15,494 nucleotides of DNA from Spirochaetaceae bacterium (GCA_031275595.1 JAISOO010000165.1:1-15494), one strand, 5' to 3'; positions 5,806 through 13,164 are shown, numbered from the stretch's first letter. Program-made: numbers and translations. Notes: a model not told the origin generated them from the sequence alone.

Positions 5806-6369
5806 ATGAAAGGCAATAAAGGGTACATGGATTTGGGTACCATATTTGACGAGATCTTCGCGGCCGCTCAAAATTTCAGCGATGAATTTCACCGGAATTT
5901 CGAATTCGGGGGCGGGCCGAACGGGTTTTGCCGACGCGGGGGGGGGGGAGTACCCTTTGACGAAAACATCGATTATTACCCCAACTATTCCTATCCTCCC
6001 ATGAATGTATATATGACCGGGAACCGGAGCATGATCTTCGAGTTCGCCCTGGCGGGATTTGATGAAAAGGACATCAGCTTGTCCTTTCAGGGGGATTATA
6101 TGGTGTTTTCCGCCAAAATAAACGACGGCGCCTCCCAGGGAGAGGCCGAGGTAAACCGTTCCGTGGATGAAAATATCCGCTACTTTAAACGCCGGCTTAA
6201 ACTCAAGGACATTGAAAAACAGAAATACTATGTCCCCCTGGACAAGTACGCCCAGGAGCAGGTAAAGGCGGTGTTCAAAAACGGCATCCTCAAAGTCACC
6301 GTTCCCCCAAAAGACGAGCCGGATCAGAACGACGGCATTAAAATAGAAATAATCAAAGAAGAAAACTAG
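5806..6369 (+). CDS. Hsp20/alpha-crystallin small heat-shock protein
   Basis: A 187-residue ATP-independent holdase chaperone. A glycine-rich N-terminal arm (residues ~1-65, which forms oligomers and binds substrate in this family) precedes an alpha-crystallin domain at ~66-168. Diagnostic strands are visible: FEFALAGFDEKDISLSF (78-94), YFKRRLKL (126-133) and the A-x-x-x-N-G-I-L-K-V-T-V-P signature (155-167). A charged tail ends in an IEII segment that may act as the C-terminal I-x-I/V anchor. I chose the ATG at 5806 because AAAGGAG lies 6 nt upstream. The same frame is open back to 5683 but overlaps the RseC-like gene and lacks a ribosome site. An 11-G run (5938-5948) encodes the GGGG after R43-R44; slippage there would remove the whole crystallin domain. 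Confidence 0.92.
   Translation: MKGNKGYMDLGTIFDEIFAAAQNFSDEFHRNFEFGGGPNGFCRRGGGGVPFDENIDYYPNYSYPPMNVYMTGNRSMIFEFALAGFDEKDISLSFQGDYMVFSAKINDGASQGEAEVNRSVDENIRYFKRRLKLKDIEKQKYYVPLDKYAQEQVKAVFKNGILKVTVPPKDEPDQNDGIKIEIIKEEN
5938..5948 (+). repeat. Poly-G tract (11 G) inside hsp20
   Basis: Eleven consecutive G residues lie in codons 45-48 of the 187-codon reading frame, the longest homopolymer I see in the window. Tracts of this length slip during replication, and poly-G runs of similar length in other treponemes vary between cells. As read, the frame is intact. A gain or loss of one or two bases would truncate the protein before its chaperone domain. Confidence 0.7.
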
Positions 6370-6540
6370 CAGTTTGTTGCACGTGAGCGCAAAACCGTAT
6401 AAAAATTCGCGAAAGTGAATTTTTATACCCTGCAAACCGCATTCGAACCGAAGGTTCGCGGAGTCCCGGCAATGGGGAATTTTCGCATGAAGGGCGCCAA
6501 AGGCGCCTGAGCAAAAATTCCACCAGTGCAGCAGACTCCT
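6368..6540 (+). repeat. 173-nt nested inverted-repeat element (MITE or structured RNA)
   Basis: The ends pair with each other: 6368-6382 with 6526-6540 gives 12 Watson-Crick pairs plus 2 G-U pairs out of 15 positions. Three hairpins sit inside: GTATAAAAATTC/GAATTTTTATAC (6397-6408, 6417-6428; 12 bp), CGAACC/GGTTCG (6444-6449, 6453-6458), and GGAATTTTCGC/GCAAAAATTCC (6476-6486, 6511-6521) topped by GGCGCC/GGCGCC (6493-6507). It fills the spacer between the hsp20 stop and the ribosome site of the polyol dehydrogenase gene. Its shape fits either a miniature inverted-repeat element or a multi-branch RNA. The 12-bp stem could also terminate hsp20 transcription. No coding potential is apparent. Confidence 0.6.
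6397..6428. terminator. 12-bp hairpin, possible hsp20 terminator
   Basis: GTATAAAAATTC and GAATTTTTATAC pair perfectly around GCGAAAGT, 28 nt after the hsp20 stop. The stem is AT-rich with T5 inside its 3' arm rather than a T-run after it, so it is not a textbook terminator. It also forms one arm of the larger element at 6368-6540. Confidence 0.4.
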
Positions 6541-6563
6541 GGGTGAATAAAGGAGGAACAGCC

Positions 6564-7601
6564 ATGAAAGCATTAGTGCTTGAATCGAAAAAAAACTTGA
6601 GCCTGCGGGATTTTCCGGTTACGGAAACAGTCGGCCCCTATGATGTCAAAATACAGATAAAGGCCTGCGGTATCTGCGGCAGCGACATCCACTACTATGT
6701 GGAGGGGGCCATCGGCGATTTTATCGTCAAAGAACCCATGATCCTGGGACATGAGGCGTCGGGGATCATCATCGAGAAGGGCGAAAAGGTTACCAATCTG
6801 AATATCGGCGACCTGGTCTGCATGGAGCCGGGGATCCCCGACAGACGCTCCCGGGAAGTGCTGGAGGGGATATACAACATCGACCCCGGGGTGGTTTTTT
6901 GGGCAACCCCTCCGGTACACGGGTGCCTGCGGGAGACCGTGGTTCACCCCGCGCAGTTTTGCTTCAAACTCCCCCCGGGGATGAGCGCGGCGGAGGGGGC
7001 CATGATGGAACCCCTGGCCATCGGTATCGAGGCGGCAAAAAAGGCGGCCATCAAACCCGGCGATACGGCCCTGGTGGTGGGCTGCGGGACCATCGGCGTT
7101 ATGTGCGCCATATCCGCCCTGGCCGGCGGGTGCGGCAGGGTGTTTATCTCCGATATAAAACAGGAAAAACTGAACATCGCCGGGGACTACGATAAAAATA
7201 TCACTCCCGTCAATACCGCCAAGACGGATCTGCGGGAATTCATCATGAAAGAAACCGGCGGCAGGGGGTGTAACCTGGTGTTTGAAGCCTCCGGGAATCC
7301 GAAGGTGTATCCTGATTTTTTCAGATGCGCCGGAAAGGGGGGAAGGGTTGTACTCGTGGGGATGATGAACGGCACGGTCCCCATCGACGTATCCTTTCTC
7401 CAGGGCCAGGGCATCAGTATTGAAACCATATTTCGGTACATCAACTGTTTTGACCGGGCCATCGCCCTGGTAAACGCGGGGAAGATCGATATCAAACGGT
7501 TCATCAGTAAAACCTTCAGGTTTGAAGACGCTATCGCCGCCTATGAATACGCCGCCGCCGGCCATCCGGATGTGGTAAAGGTCATGATAGCGCTTTCCTG
7601 A
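6564..7601 (+). CDS. Zinc-dependent xylitol/sorbitol-type dehydrogenase
   Basis: A 345-residue medium-chain dehydrogenase of the polyol group (xylitol or L-iditol/sorbitol 2-dehydrogenase). Catalytic zinc ligands fit C38 (GICGSDIHYY), H63 (GHE) and E149 (MEP). The NAD-binding Rossmann motif is GCGTIG (173-178), and D197 ends the second beta strand (VFISD), favouring NAD over NADP. The four-cysteine structural zinc loop of alcohol dehydrogenases is absent: the stretch 88-108 has no cysteine, as in animal sorbitol dehydrogenase. The xylulokinase gene 62 nt downstream makes xylitol to xylulose the likeliest reaction, with sorbitol or arabinitol as alternatives. The ATG at 6564 follows AAAGGAGG by 7 nt; a GTG at 6543 is in frame but lies upstream of that site. 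No transporter for the polyol is adjacent. Confidence 0.85.
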   Translation: MKALVLESKKNLSLRDFPVTETVGPYDVKIQIKACGICGSDIHYYVEGAIGDFIVKEPMILGHEASGIIIEKGEKVTNLNIGDLVCMEPGIPDRRSREVLEGIYNIDPGVVFWATPPVHGCLRETVVHPAQFCFKLPPGMSAAEGAMMEPLAIGIEAAKKAAIKPGDTALVVGCGTIGVMCAISALAGGCGRVFISDIKQEKLNIAGDYDKNITPVNTAKTDLREFIMKETGGRGCNLVFEASGNPKVYPDFFRCAGKGGRVVLVGMMNGTVPIDVSFLQGQGISIETIFRYINCFDRAIALVNAGKIDIKRFISKTFRFEDAIAAYEYAAAGHPDVVKVMIALS

Positions 7602-7663
7602 TTGACGGGGCGCGCCGAAAGGGATAACCTGAAACCAGCCGCTGCGAGGCGGGGGAGGATTTT

Positions 7664-9142
7664 ATGGCTTATTATATCGGTATTGACTGCGGAACCCAGG
7701 GAACCAAGGTAGTGGTATATGATCCCGCTGCAAAACGTTTCCTGGGGGACGGTTACGGGGGGCATGAAATTTTTTCCAATGAAAAGGGCGGCCGGGAACA
7801 GGAACCGGCGTGGTGGATAACCGCCCTGGACCTTGCCATGGAGGGGGCCCTGAAAAATCTCTCCCCGGGGGAACGAAAAAAAATCGCCGGTATCGGCGTT
7901 TCAGGGCAGCAGCACGGCCTCGTGGTCCTGGATAAGGAGAAAAAGGTACTGCGCAGGGCAAAGCTCTGGAACGATACCGAAACCGCCGGGGCGAACCAGC
8001 GGTATATCGATCTGGCCGGGGGCCCCGCGGGGGTTATCGCCGCCATCGGAACCTCCCTTCCCGTCGGGTATACGGTTTCAAAACTGATATGGCTTAAAGA
8101 GGCGGAGCCGGAAACCTTTGAAAAAATCGCCTGGGTGATTAATCCTAAGGATTATATTAATTTTTACCTCTCCGGCATTATCGCTACCGACGCGGGAAGC
8201 GCCTCCGGTACGGGGTACTACGATGTGATCAACAAAGTCTGGAGCGATAAAATGGTTTCCCTCATCGCGCCGGACTTTAAAAAGACCCTGCCCCCGGTCA
8301 TTGACGATCTGGATATGGTGGGAAAGGTACGGCCGGAAATCGCCGAAAAATACGGCCTCGCCGGTTCCTGTATTGTCGCCCCGGGAAGCGGGGACAATAT
8401 GATGGCCGCGGTGGGGACCGGCAATGTGGAGCCGGGCATCGCCACCATGAACCTGGGTACTTCCGGGGTTTTCAGCGTCTTTACCGACCGGCGTCCTGAG
8501 GATTATCCGGAAATAATTCAGATTCAAAACTCCATCCCCAACGGCTGGATTCCCACGATATGTATCATGAACGCCACCTCCACCACCACTGCGGTGCAGG
8601 AACTCTTTGGCCTTGAGCTTGCCGCCTTTGACGCGGATATGGCCGCCTCCCCCATCGGCGCCGGGGGGGTGCTCATGCTTCCTTTCTTTAACGGGGAGCG
8701 TATGCCCGGACTGCCTTCGGCCCGGGGATGCATAGGCGGTTTAACCATAAAAAATTTCACCCGGCCCAACTGTATCCGCTCCGGGGCGGAGGCGGTGGCC
8801 TTCGGCATCCGCTGGGGCTGCGATCTGTTGCGGGAAAAGGGAATCGCCTTTCATCAACTGCGGCTGGTAGGAGGGGGCAGCAACAGCGCCCCCTGGCGGC
8901 AGATCATCGCCGACGTGTTTGACGCGGAAATTATCGGAGTCCAAGGCAAGGAAGCGGGCGCCTTCGGCGGGATCATCCAGGCCATGAGCGTCTGCAAGGA
9001 AGGTTCGGTACCGGAAATTTGCGGAAAGCATATCATCTTAAACGAGCAAAAACGCGCCCTGCCGGACCGGGAGCATGTCAAACAATACGAAGGGATCTAT
9101 CAGGCCTATCTCAATTTACGGAAAGAAATATATCACCAGTAA
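7664..9142 (+). CDS. xylB: Xylulokinase (FGGY carbohydrate kinase)
   Basis: A 492-residue FGGY kinase, the usual length for xylulokinase (D-xylulose + ATP to xylulose 5-phosphate, entry to the pentose phosphate pathway). Landmarks are the phosphate-binding GIDCGTQGTK (6-15, D8), SGQQHG (80-85; SGQMHG in the E. coli enzyme), the catalytic D244 in PGSGDNMMAAVGTG, NLGTSG (263-268), and the adenosine-side GGGSNS (403-408). The substrate assignment rests on these motifs and on the polyol dehydrogenase gene 62 nt upstream, whose ketose product it would phosphorylate. Another ketopentose such as ribulose remains possible. GGGGAGG lies 7-13 nt before the ATG. An A8 run (encoding RKK) is present near 7876. 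The gene ends 14 nt before the convergent terminator region. Confidence 0.88.
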   Translation: MAYYIGIDCGTQGTKVVVYDPAAKRFLGDGYGGHEIFSNEKGGREQEPAWWITALDLAMEGALKNLSPGERKKIAGIGVSGQQHGLVVLDKEKKVLRRAKLWNDTETAGANQRYIDLAGGPAGVIAAIGTSLPVGYTVSKLIWLKEAEPETFEKIAWVINPKDYINFYLSGIIATDAGSASGTGYYDVINKVWSDKMVSLIAPDFKKTLPPVIDDLDMVGKVRPEIAEKYGLAGSCIVAPGSGDNMMAAVGTGNVEPGIATMNLGTSGVFSVFTDRRPEDYPEIIQIQNSIPNGWIPTICIMNATSTTTAVQELFGLELAAFDADMAASPIGAGGVLMLPFFNGERMPGLPSARGCIGGLTIKNFTRPNCIRSGAEAVAFGIRWGCDLLREKGIAFHQLRLVGGGSNSAPWRQIIADVFDAEIIGVQGKEAGAFGGIIQAMSVCKEGSVPEICGKHIILNEQKRALPDREHVKQYEGIYQAYLNLRKEIYHQ

Positions 9143-9156
9143 GAGGGCCCCTCCGT

Positions 9157-9192
9157 AAAAAAACGTCCGGGCGGGTTTCGCCCCGCCCGGAC
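9157..9192 (-). terminator. Rho-independent terminator of the minus-strand gene set
   Basis: GTCCGGGCGGG (9165-9175) pairs perfectly with CCCGCCCGGAC (9182-9192) around TTTCGC, an 11-bp GC stem. On the minus strand it is followed by C then seven T residues (9163-9157), a textbook intrinsic terminator located 7 nt after the stop of the Gfo/Idh gene. On the plus strand no T-run follows, so xylulokinase transcripts would be stopped less efficiently. Confidence 0.85.
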
Positions 9193-9198
9193 CGCCCC

Positions 9199-10290
9199 TT
9201 AAAATTCCTCTTTCCCTAAAACTTCCGGCCGGGAACAGACGGTTTTTACCTCGTAGTACACCCCCGATGCGGAGGCGTCATGGATACCGTGCATCACCTC
9301 CAGGACGTGATTTGCCAGTTCCCCGGAAGCGCGGTGGGGCCGCCCTTCGGCAATGGCGCAGGCCATGTCGGTAATTCCCAAGCCCCGGCTGTTTTCGGCA
9401 TAGGCCCCCAAAAGGGGTATCTCCGACCAGGCCTCCTCCCGGAAGCGGCTTACCCACAGGGGGCCGCCGAAGGTATTGGGATCAGGAACGCGGAGGGTGC
9501 CTTCGGTACCGTAGATCTCGATAAAGGGCAGGGTGTGGGAATAAACATCAAAACTCGTGATCAGGGTTCCCACCGCGCCCGAGGCAAAATCCAGGGTGGC
9601 GGCGATGTGGGTAGCCACGTCCACGGTGATAGTCCTGCCCTGCTGGGGCTCGCTGGTAATGGTCCGGGTCTTGAAGCCCTGTTTGGCGGAACCGGACACC
9701 CGGGCAATGGGGCCCAAGAGGTTTACCAGGGCGGTAAGGTAATAGGGACCCATGTCAAACAAGGGGCCGCCCCCGGTTTTATAATAAAATTCCGGATCCG
9801 GATGCCAATGCTCGTGGCCGTGGTTCATCATAAAGGCGGTGGCGGCCACGGGGGTCCCGATCCAGCCGTCGTCGATGAGCTTGCGGCAGGTCTGGATCCC
9901 CGCCCCCAGGAAGGTATCCGGGGCGCATCCCACCCGCGCCTTATGGGCGCCGGCGATACGCAGGAGTTCCGCCGCCTCCTCCCGGGTAACGCAGAGGGGT
10001 TTTTCGTTATACACATGCTTCCCCGCCTCGACCGCCTTTTTGGCGGCGTCATAATGATTCTGGGGTTGGGTTATATTCAGCACCATATCCACATCGGAAC
10101 GGCGGATAAGGGTTTCAATATCCGGCACAAAGGGGATATGATACTCCGCCTGAACTGCTTCTCCCCGCTCCCGGATAAGATCCGTCACCGCGGTAACCCG
10201 GACCCGCCGGTGAAAGCGGCCGGTCAAATTCTTCAAATAGATACCGCTGATCTTTCCTAATCCAATGATACCGATCCGTTGCTGGTCCAT
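9199..10290 (-). CDS. Gfo/Idh/MocA-family oxidoreductase
   Basis: A 363-residue NAD(P)-dependent sugar dehydrogenase of the Gfo/Idh/MocA type. Residues 5-15 form the Rossmann turn (GIIGLGKIS), E96-K97-P98 is the conserved EKP with the active-site lysine, and residues 173-184 carry GGGPLFDMGPYY. In that last motif the family usually has D-x-G-x-H with histidine as the catalytic partner; here position 183 is tyrosine (D179, Y183), as in a subset of members. The ATG directly follows the TAG of the ThuA gene with no gap, and its ribosome site (AAGGGG) lies inside that gene, so the two are translationally coupled. In rhizobia a ThuA/ThuB pair of the same families oxidises disaccharides to 3-keto sugars. 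The substrate here cannot be set from sequence. Confidence 0.87.
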   Translation of the reverse strand: MDQQRIGIIGLGKISGIYLKNLTGRFHRRVRVTAVTDLIRERGEAVQAEYHIPFVPDIETLIRRSDVDMVLNITQPQNHYDAAKKAVEAGKHVYNEKPLCVTREEAAELLRIAGAHKARVGCAPDTFLGAGIQTCRKLIDDGWIGTPVAATAFMMNHGHEHWHPDPEFYYKTGGGPLFDMGPYYLTALVNLLGPIARVSGSAKQGFKTRTITSEPQQGRTITVDVATHIAATLDFASGAVGTLITSFDVYSHTLPFIEIYGTEGTLRVPDPNTFGGPLWVSRFREEAWSEIPLLGAYAENSRGLGITDMACAIAEGRPHRASGELANHVLEVMHGIHDASASGVYYEVKTVCSRPEVLGKEEF

Positions 10291-11016
10291 CTAATACATC
10301 CCCTTATCACTTTTAAATTCCTCCGCGGACAGCCCCTTTTCCACCGCGATCCCTTTCCCTTCCGCGGCCCACAGGAGCCCCCGCTTCATCAGTTCCCAGG
10401 CTTCGGGAATATCAAAAACATCGTTATGATGTCCCAGGGCGTTATAATAAACCCTTCCGTGCCCCCAGTATTTGGTCCACACCTGGGGCACGTCGACTTC
10501 CCCGTTGGTGGAATGGTACCATTTAACCGTGGGGAAACGGGTGGTAGCCAGCACCTCAATAGCCGGATCCACCTGGAGGTAATACTGTTCCGACACCACA
10601 TCAAAGTCCCCGATACCCTCGGTCAAGGGATGAGACCGGGAACGGATATTGATCCGGTAGGGGGTGCCGTCCGAACCGGGATGACTCACCCAGTTGGCGC
10701 CGGTCATAAATTGATAGGCCACCGCGGTCCTGAAGGCGTCGCACATCCCCCCGTGGCATCCGGCAAGCCCCACCCCGGAACCGATGGCTTCCAGCAGGGG
10801 TTCAAAGGTTTCCCGGGGCAGGTCGTCCCCCATGGTCCATATCGGAATAAAAAGATCCAGCCCCATAAGCCGGTCTTTATCATGTAATACTTCCAAAGAC
10901 TCGGCAACGGATACCCCGAAACCCGCTGATTCAAGAAAGGCCTTAAACCTTTCGGCGATAAGCCGCGGCTCGTGGCCATCCCAGCCGCCGCATAAAATCA
11001 ATACTTCCTTTTTCAT
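10291..11016 (-). CDS. ThuA-domain protein (trehalose-utilisation family)
   Basis: A 241-residue protein of the ThuA family, which has a class-I glutamine amidotransferase-like fold. Typical blocks are LILCGGWDGHE (6-16), LAGCHGGMCDAF (84-95, with C87-H88 at the nucleophile-elbow position), VVSEQYYL (140-147) and WGHGRVYYNALGHHNDVF (184-201). There is no signal peptide. ThuA proteins act with Gfo/Idh partners on 3-keto sugars derived from trehalose, sucrose or similar glycosides; the directly coupled Gfo/Idh gene supports such a role, though the exact sugar is unknown. GGGAG lies 5 nt before the ATG. An 86-nt spacer with a strong hairpin separates it from the upstream DinB-like gene. Confidence 0.87.
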   Translation of the reverse strand: MKKEVLILCGGWDGHEPRLIAERFKAFLESAGFGVSVAESLEVLHDKDRLMGLDLFIPIWTMGDDLPRETFEPLLEAIGSGVGLAGCHGGMCDAFRTAVAYQFMTGANWVSHPGSDGTPYRINIRSRSHPLTEGIGDFDVVSEQYYLQVDPAIEVLATTRFPTVKWYHSTNGEVDVPQVWTKYWGHGRVYYNALGHHNDVFDIPEAWELMKRGLLWAAEGKGIAVEKGLSAEEFKSDKGMY

Positions 11017-11033
11017 TGGTCTCCCTTATCTAA

Positions 11034-11099
11034 GGGTTTCAAAATCCGATGGCCCCCAAGGCCGTGATTCTGAAACCCGCCCGGTTGGTTTTCCGGCTA
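11034..11099. repeat. Hairpin plus repeat core between dinB-like and thuA-like genes
   Basis: GGGTTTCA (11034-11041) and TGAAACCC (11071-11078) pair, continuing as AATC/GATT past single mismatches, with GGCC/GGCC inside the loop. Its left arm contains the 16-mer GTTTCAAAATCCGATG shared with 3618-3633. Immediately right lies CCCGGTTGG (11080-11088), the core of the dispersed palindrome family, flanked by CCGG direct repeats (11081-11084, 11093-11096). No T-run follows on the minus strand, so transcription may pass through it. It could adjust mRNA levels between the two genes. Confidence 0.55.
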
Positions 11100-11102
11100 G
11101 GA

Positions 11103-11633
11103 TCATACGGGCAAAAAAGCCACATTGATGCCGGAATAATCATTATCCACCTTAAGCTCATCCAGGATCTGGGAGATCTGCCCCCGGTGATGGGTCCCAT
11201 GGACGGTGAGCTGTTGCAACATAAAAAAGAGGGGAACCGAGGGGGGATTTCCCCCATACCAGCTGAGCTTTACCGGGGCGCCGAGTTCCTCATCCTTGAG
11301 GGATCTTATAAAATCGACGGTCGCCCCGTCGGCGGACTCGAAAAAGGGCCCCAGGCTTTTCCACTGGGCTTCGGAGAGCTTTCCCTTGGGAAGGGATATG
11401 GCAGGATAATCCAGGGCCTTTACCGCGGCGGAACCTGCCCCCAAAGCCTCCTTAAAAATGGAATGGAAAAAGAGGGCTCCCCCCAGCAGGTGTAAAACAA
11501 GGCCGGAAAGACTGCCGTAGTAACTCCCCCGTTCCTTTTCCCGCTCATCACTGGACAGGCCGTTCAGAATGGTATATACCGTGCGGTTCGCTTCTCTGGT
11601 ATATTCCGCAAAGGTGACAAACCACGCTTTCAT
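11103..11633 (-). CDS. DinB-like (YfiT-fold) protein
   Basis: A 176-residue predicted four-helix-bundle protein of the DinB superfamily. The likely metal triad is H48 (GLVLHLLGG) with H145 and H149 in VHGTHHRGQISQIL, the helix-4 signature of the family. Members include thiol-S-transferases and many proteins of unknown function; despite the name, most have no proven DNA-damage role. I chose the ATG at 11633 because GGGAGGG lies 7-8 nt upstream; the frame extends to 11681, overlapping the permease gene, without a ribosome site. The permease stop codon (11649-11647) is only 13 nt away and touches this ribosome site, so the two genes are probably co-transcribed. A functional link to purine uptake is not evident. 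Confidence 0.82.
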   Translation of the reverse strand: MKAWFVTFAEYTREANRTVYTILNGLSSDEREKERGSYYGSLSGLVLHLLGGALFFHSIFKEALGAGSAAVKALDYPAISLPKGKLSEAQWKSLGPFFESADGATVDFIRSLKDEELGAPVKLSWYGGNPPSVPLFFMLQQLTVHGTHHRGQISQILDELKVDNDYSGINVAFLPV

Positions 11634-11646
11634 GATGGTTCCCTCC

Positions 11647-12942
11647 CTAGTGTAAAAAGAATCGGAGTATAAAAATAGCAAATAACACCCAGGTTATCAC
11701 CGAAACGTCCTTAAACCGCCCGACGGCTGTCTTGAGGATCACATAAGAGAGGACGCCGTAAACGATACCTTCGGCGATGCTGTAGCCAAAGGGCATCATC
11801 ACTATGGCCAGGAACGCGGGGATCCCCTCGGTGGGGTCGGTAAAATCGATGGAGGTAACCGCCCGCATCATCAGGAAACCCACCACGATCAGGGCCGGGG
11901 CGGTGGCGGCGCTGGGGATGAGGAGGAACAGGGGCGAAAGGAAGATGGACAGGAAAAAGAGTATCCCCGTTACCATGGCGGAAAAACCGGTTCTGCCCCC
12001 CGCGGCGACCCCGGCGGTGCTTTCCACGTAACTGGTAACCGTGGAGGTCCCCAAAGCCGCCCCGGCGACGGTCCCGATGGCGTCGGCGAGGAGCGCCTGT
12101 TTTACCCGGGGAATGTCGCCGTTTTTATTTATGAGCCCCGCCTGGGTGGTTACCCCCACCAGGGTCCCCACGGTATCAAAAATATCCACGAAAAGGAACG
12201 TAAAAAATACGGTAAAAAACTTAAAACTCAAAACAGAGGAAAACTCAAACTGAAAGAGGAGGGGCGCCTTGGGGAAAAAGTCATTGGCGGTCCAGCCTTG
12301 GCCGATACTGGTAACCCCCAGGGGAATGCCGATAACGGTGGTGGCGAGAATTCCAATGAGGATGGCGCCGGGAATTTTGAGGGCATAGAGGACGATGATG
12401 AGGAGGAGGCCGAGGAGGGCGAGGAAAGGGCTACGGCCCGATAAATCCCCCAGGCCGATAACGGTTCCCGCATCGTTCACCACGATACCGGCATTGGCAA
12501 ACCCGATAAGGGCGATAAAGAGGCCGATCCCCACGGCCACGGCTTTTTTCAAGTTTCCCGGAATGGCTTTGATAATCGCTTCCCGGACGTTAAAAAGGGA
12601 AAGGATGATAAAGAGGATCCCCTCAAGGAAAACCGCCGTCAGGGCTATCTGCCAACTGTAGCCCATGCCGAATACCACCGTATAGGTAAAAAAGGCGTTA
12701 AGCCCCATGCCGGGGGCCAGGGCTACGGGTAGATTCGCCGCAAAAGCCATGACCAGGGTCGCGATACCCGAGGCGATGGCGGTGGCGGCAAAAACCCCGT
12801 CCTTACTCATACCCTCAATCGAACCAAGCATCCCGGGGTTGACCGCCAGAATATAGGCCATGGTCAGAAAGGTGGTAAGTCCCGCCAGAATCTCCCGGCG
12901 GACCGTGGTTCCATGCTCCTGTAATTTAAAGAGCTTCTCCAT
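11647..12942 (-). CDS. Guanine/hypoxanthine permease (AzgA/PbuG-type)
   Basis: A 431-residue inner-membrane purine transporter of the nucleobase-cation symporter-2 branch that includes AzgA, PbuG and PbuO. It probably imports hypoxanthine, guanine or adenine with protons. The family signature runs throughout: TTVRREILAGLTTFLTMAYI near residues 12-31, LAPGMGLNAFF (75-85), VDIFDTVGTLVGV (252-264), GTSTVTSYVESTAGVAAGG (298-316) and MPFGYSIAEGI (383-393). Long hydrophobic helices fit the 12-14 membrane segments of the family. The ATG at 12942 follows GAGGAGG by 6 nt; a frame extension to 12993 lacks support. It is the first gene of the minus-strand set. The long leader (12943-13190) holds hairpins, but I could not recognise a purine riboswitch in it. 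Confidence 0.92.
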   Translation of the reverse strand: MEKLFKLQEHGTTVRREILAGLTTFLTMAYILAVNPGMLGSIEGMSKDGVFAATAIASGIATLVMAFAANLPVALAPGMGLNAFFTYTVVFGMGYSWQIALTAVFLEGILFIILSLFNVREAIIKAIPGNLKKAVAVGIGLFIALIGFANAGIVVNDAGTVIGLGDLSGRSPFLALLGLLLIIVLYALKIPGAILIGILATTVIGIPLGVTSIGQGWTANDFFPKAPLLFQFEFSSVLSFKFFTVFFTFLFVDIFDTVGTLVGVTTQAGLINKNGDIPRVKQALLADAIGTVAGAALGTSTVTSYVESTAGVAAGGRTGFSAMVTGILFFLSIFLSPLFLLIPSAATAPALIVVGFLMMRAVTSIDFTDPTEGIPAFLAIVMMPFGYSIAEGIVYGVLSYVILKTAVGRFKDVSVITWVLFAIFILRFFLH

Positions 12943-13055
12943 AGTTTCCTCCTCATAATGGGAATAGACCCCTTTGAGACCCCAAAAGTCCAAAGGATGT
13001 GCAAGATGGTATGATAATACTACGAAGGAAAATTATAAACAATGCCGTTGAAAGG

Positions 13056-13120
13056 AAAAATACGAAACCGGTAATTTTCAAGGCGCCCGGCAACGATCCG
13101 ACCGCCGGCTCCGTATTTTT
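13056..13120. promoter_or_regulatory. Long-range stem in the permease leader
   Basis: AAAAATACG (13056-13064) pairs perfectly with CGTATTTTT (13112-13120). After a symmetric 3x3 internal loop, CCGG (13068-13071) pairs with CCGG (13105-13108) around a 33-nt loop. On the minus strand the 3' arm ends in T5, so the stem could act as an attenuator in the permease leader. A ligand-binding RNA is possible but not recognised. Confidence 0.4.
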
Positions 13121-13164
13121 TGAAACCGCTTCCATTTTTTAAAAATACATAATATACTAAAGGG

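Noticed and set aside
6573..7565. 330-codon antisense open frame under the polyol dehydrogenase
   Set aside because: The sense strand has a strong ribosome site, zinc ligands and a Rossmann motif. The antisense product resembles nothing.
12953..13135. 60-codon minus-strand open frame with a hydrophobic stretch in the permease leader
   Set aside because: No ribosome site precedes its ATG and it overlaps the long-range stem. A small membrane protein cannot be excluded, but nothing supports it.
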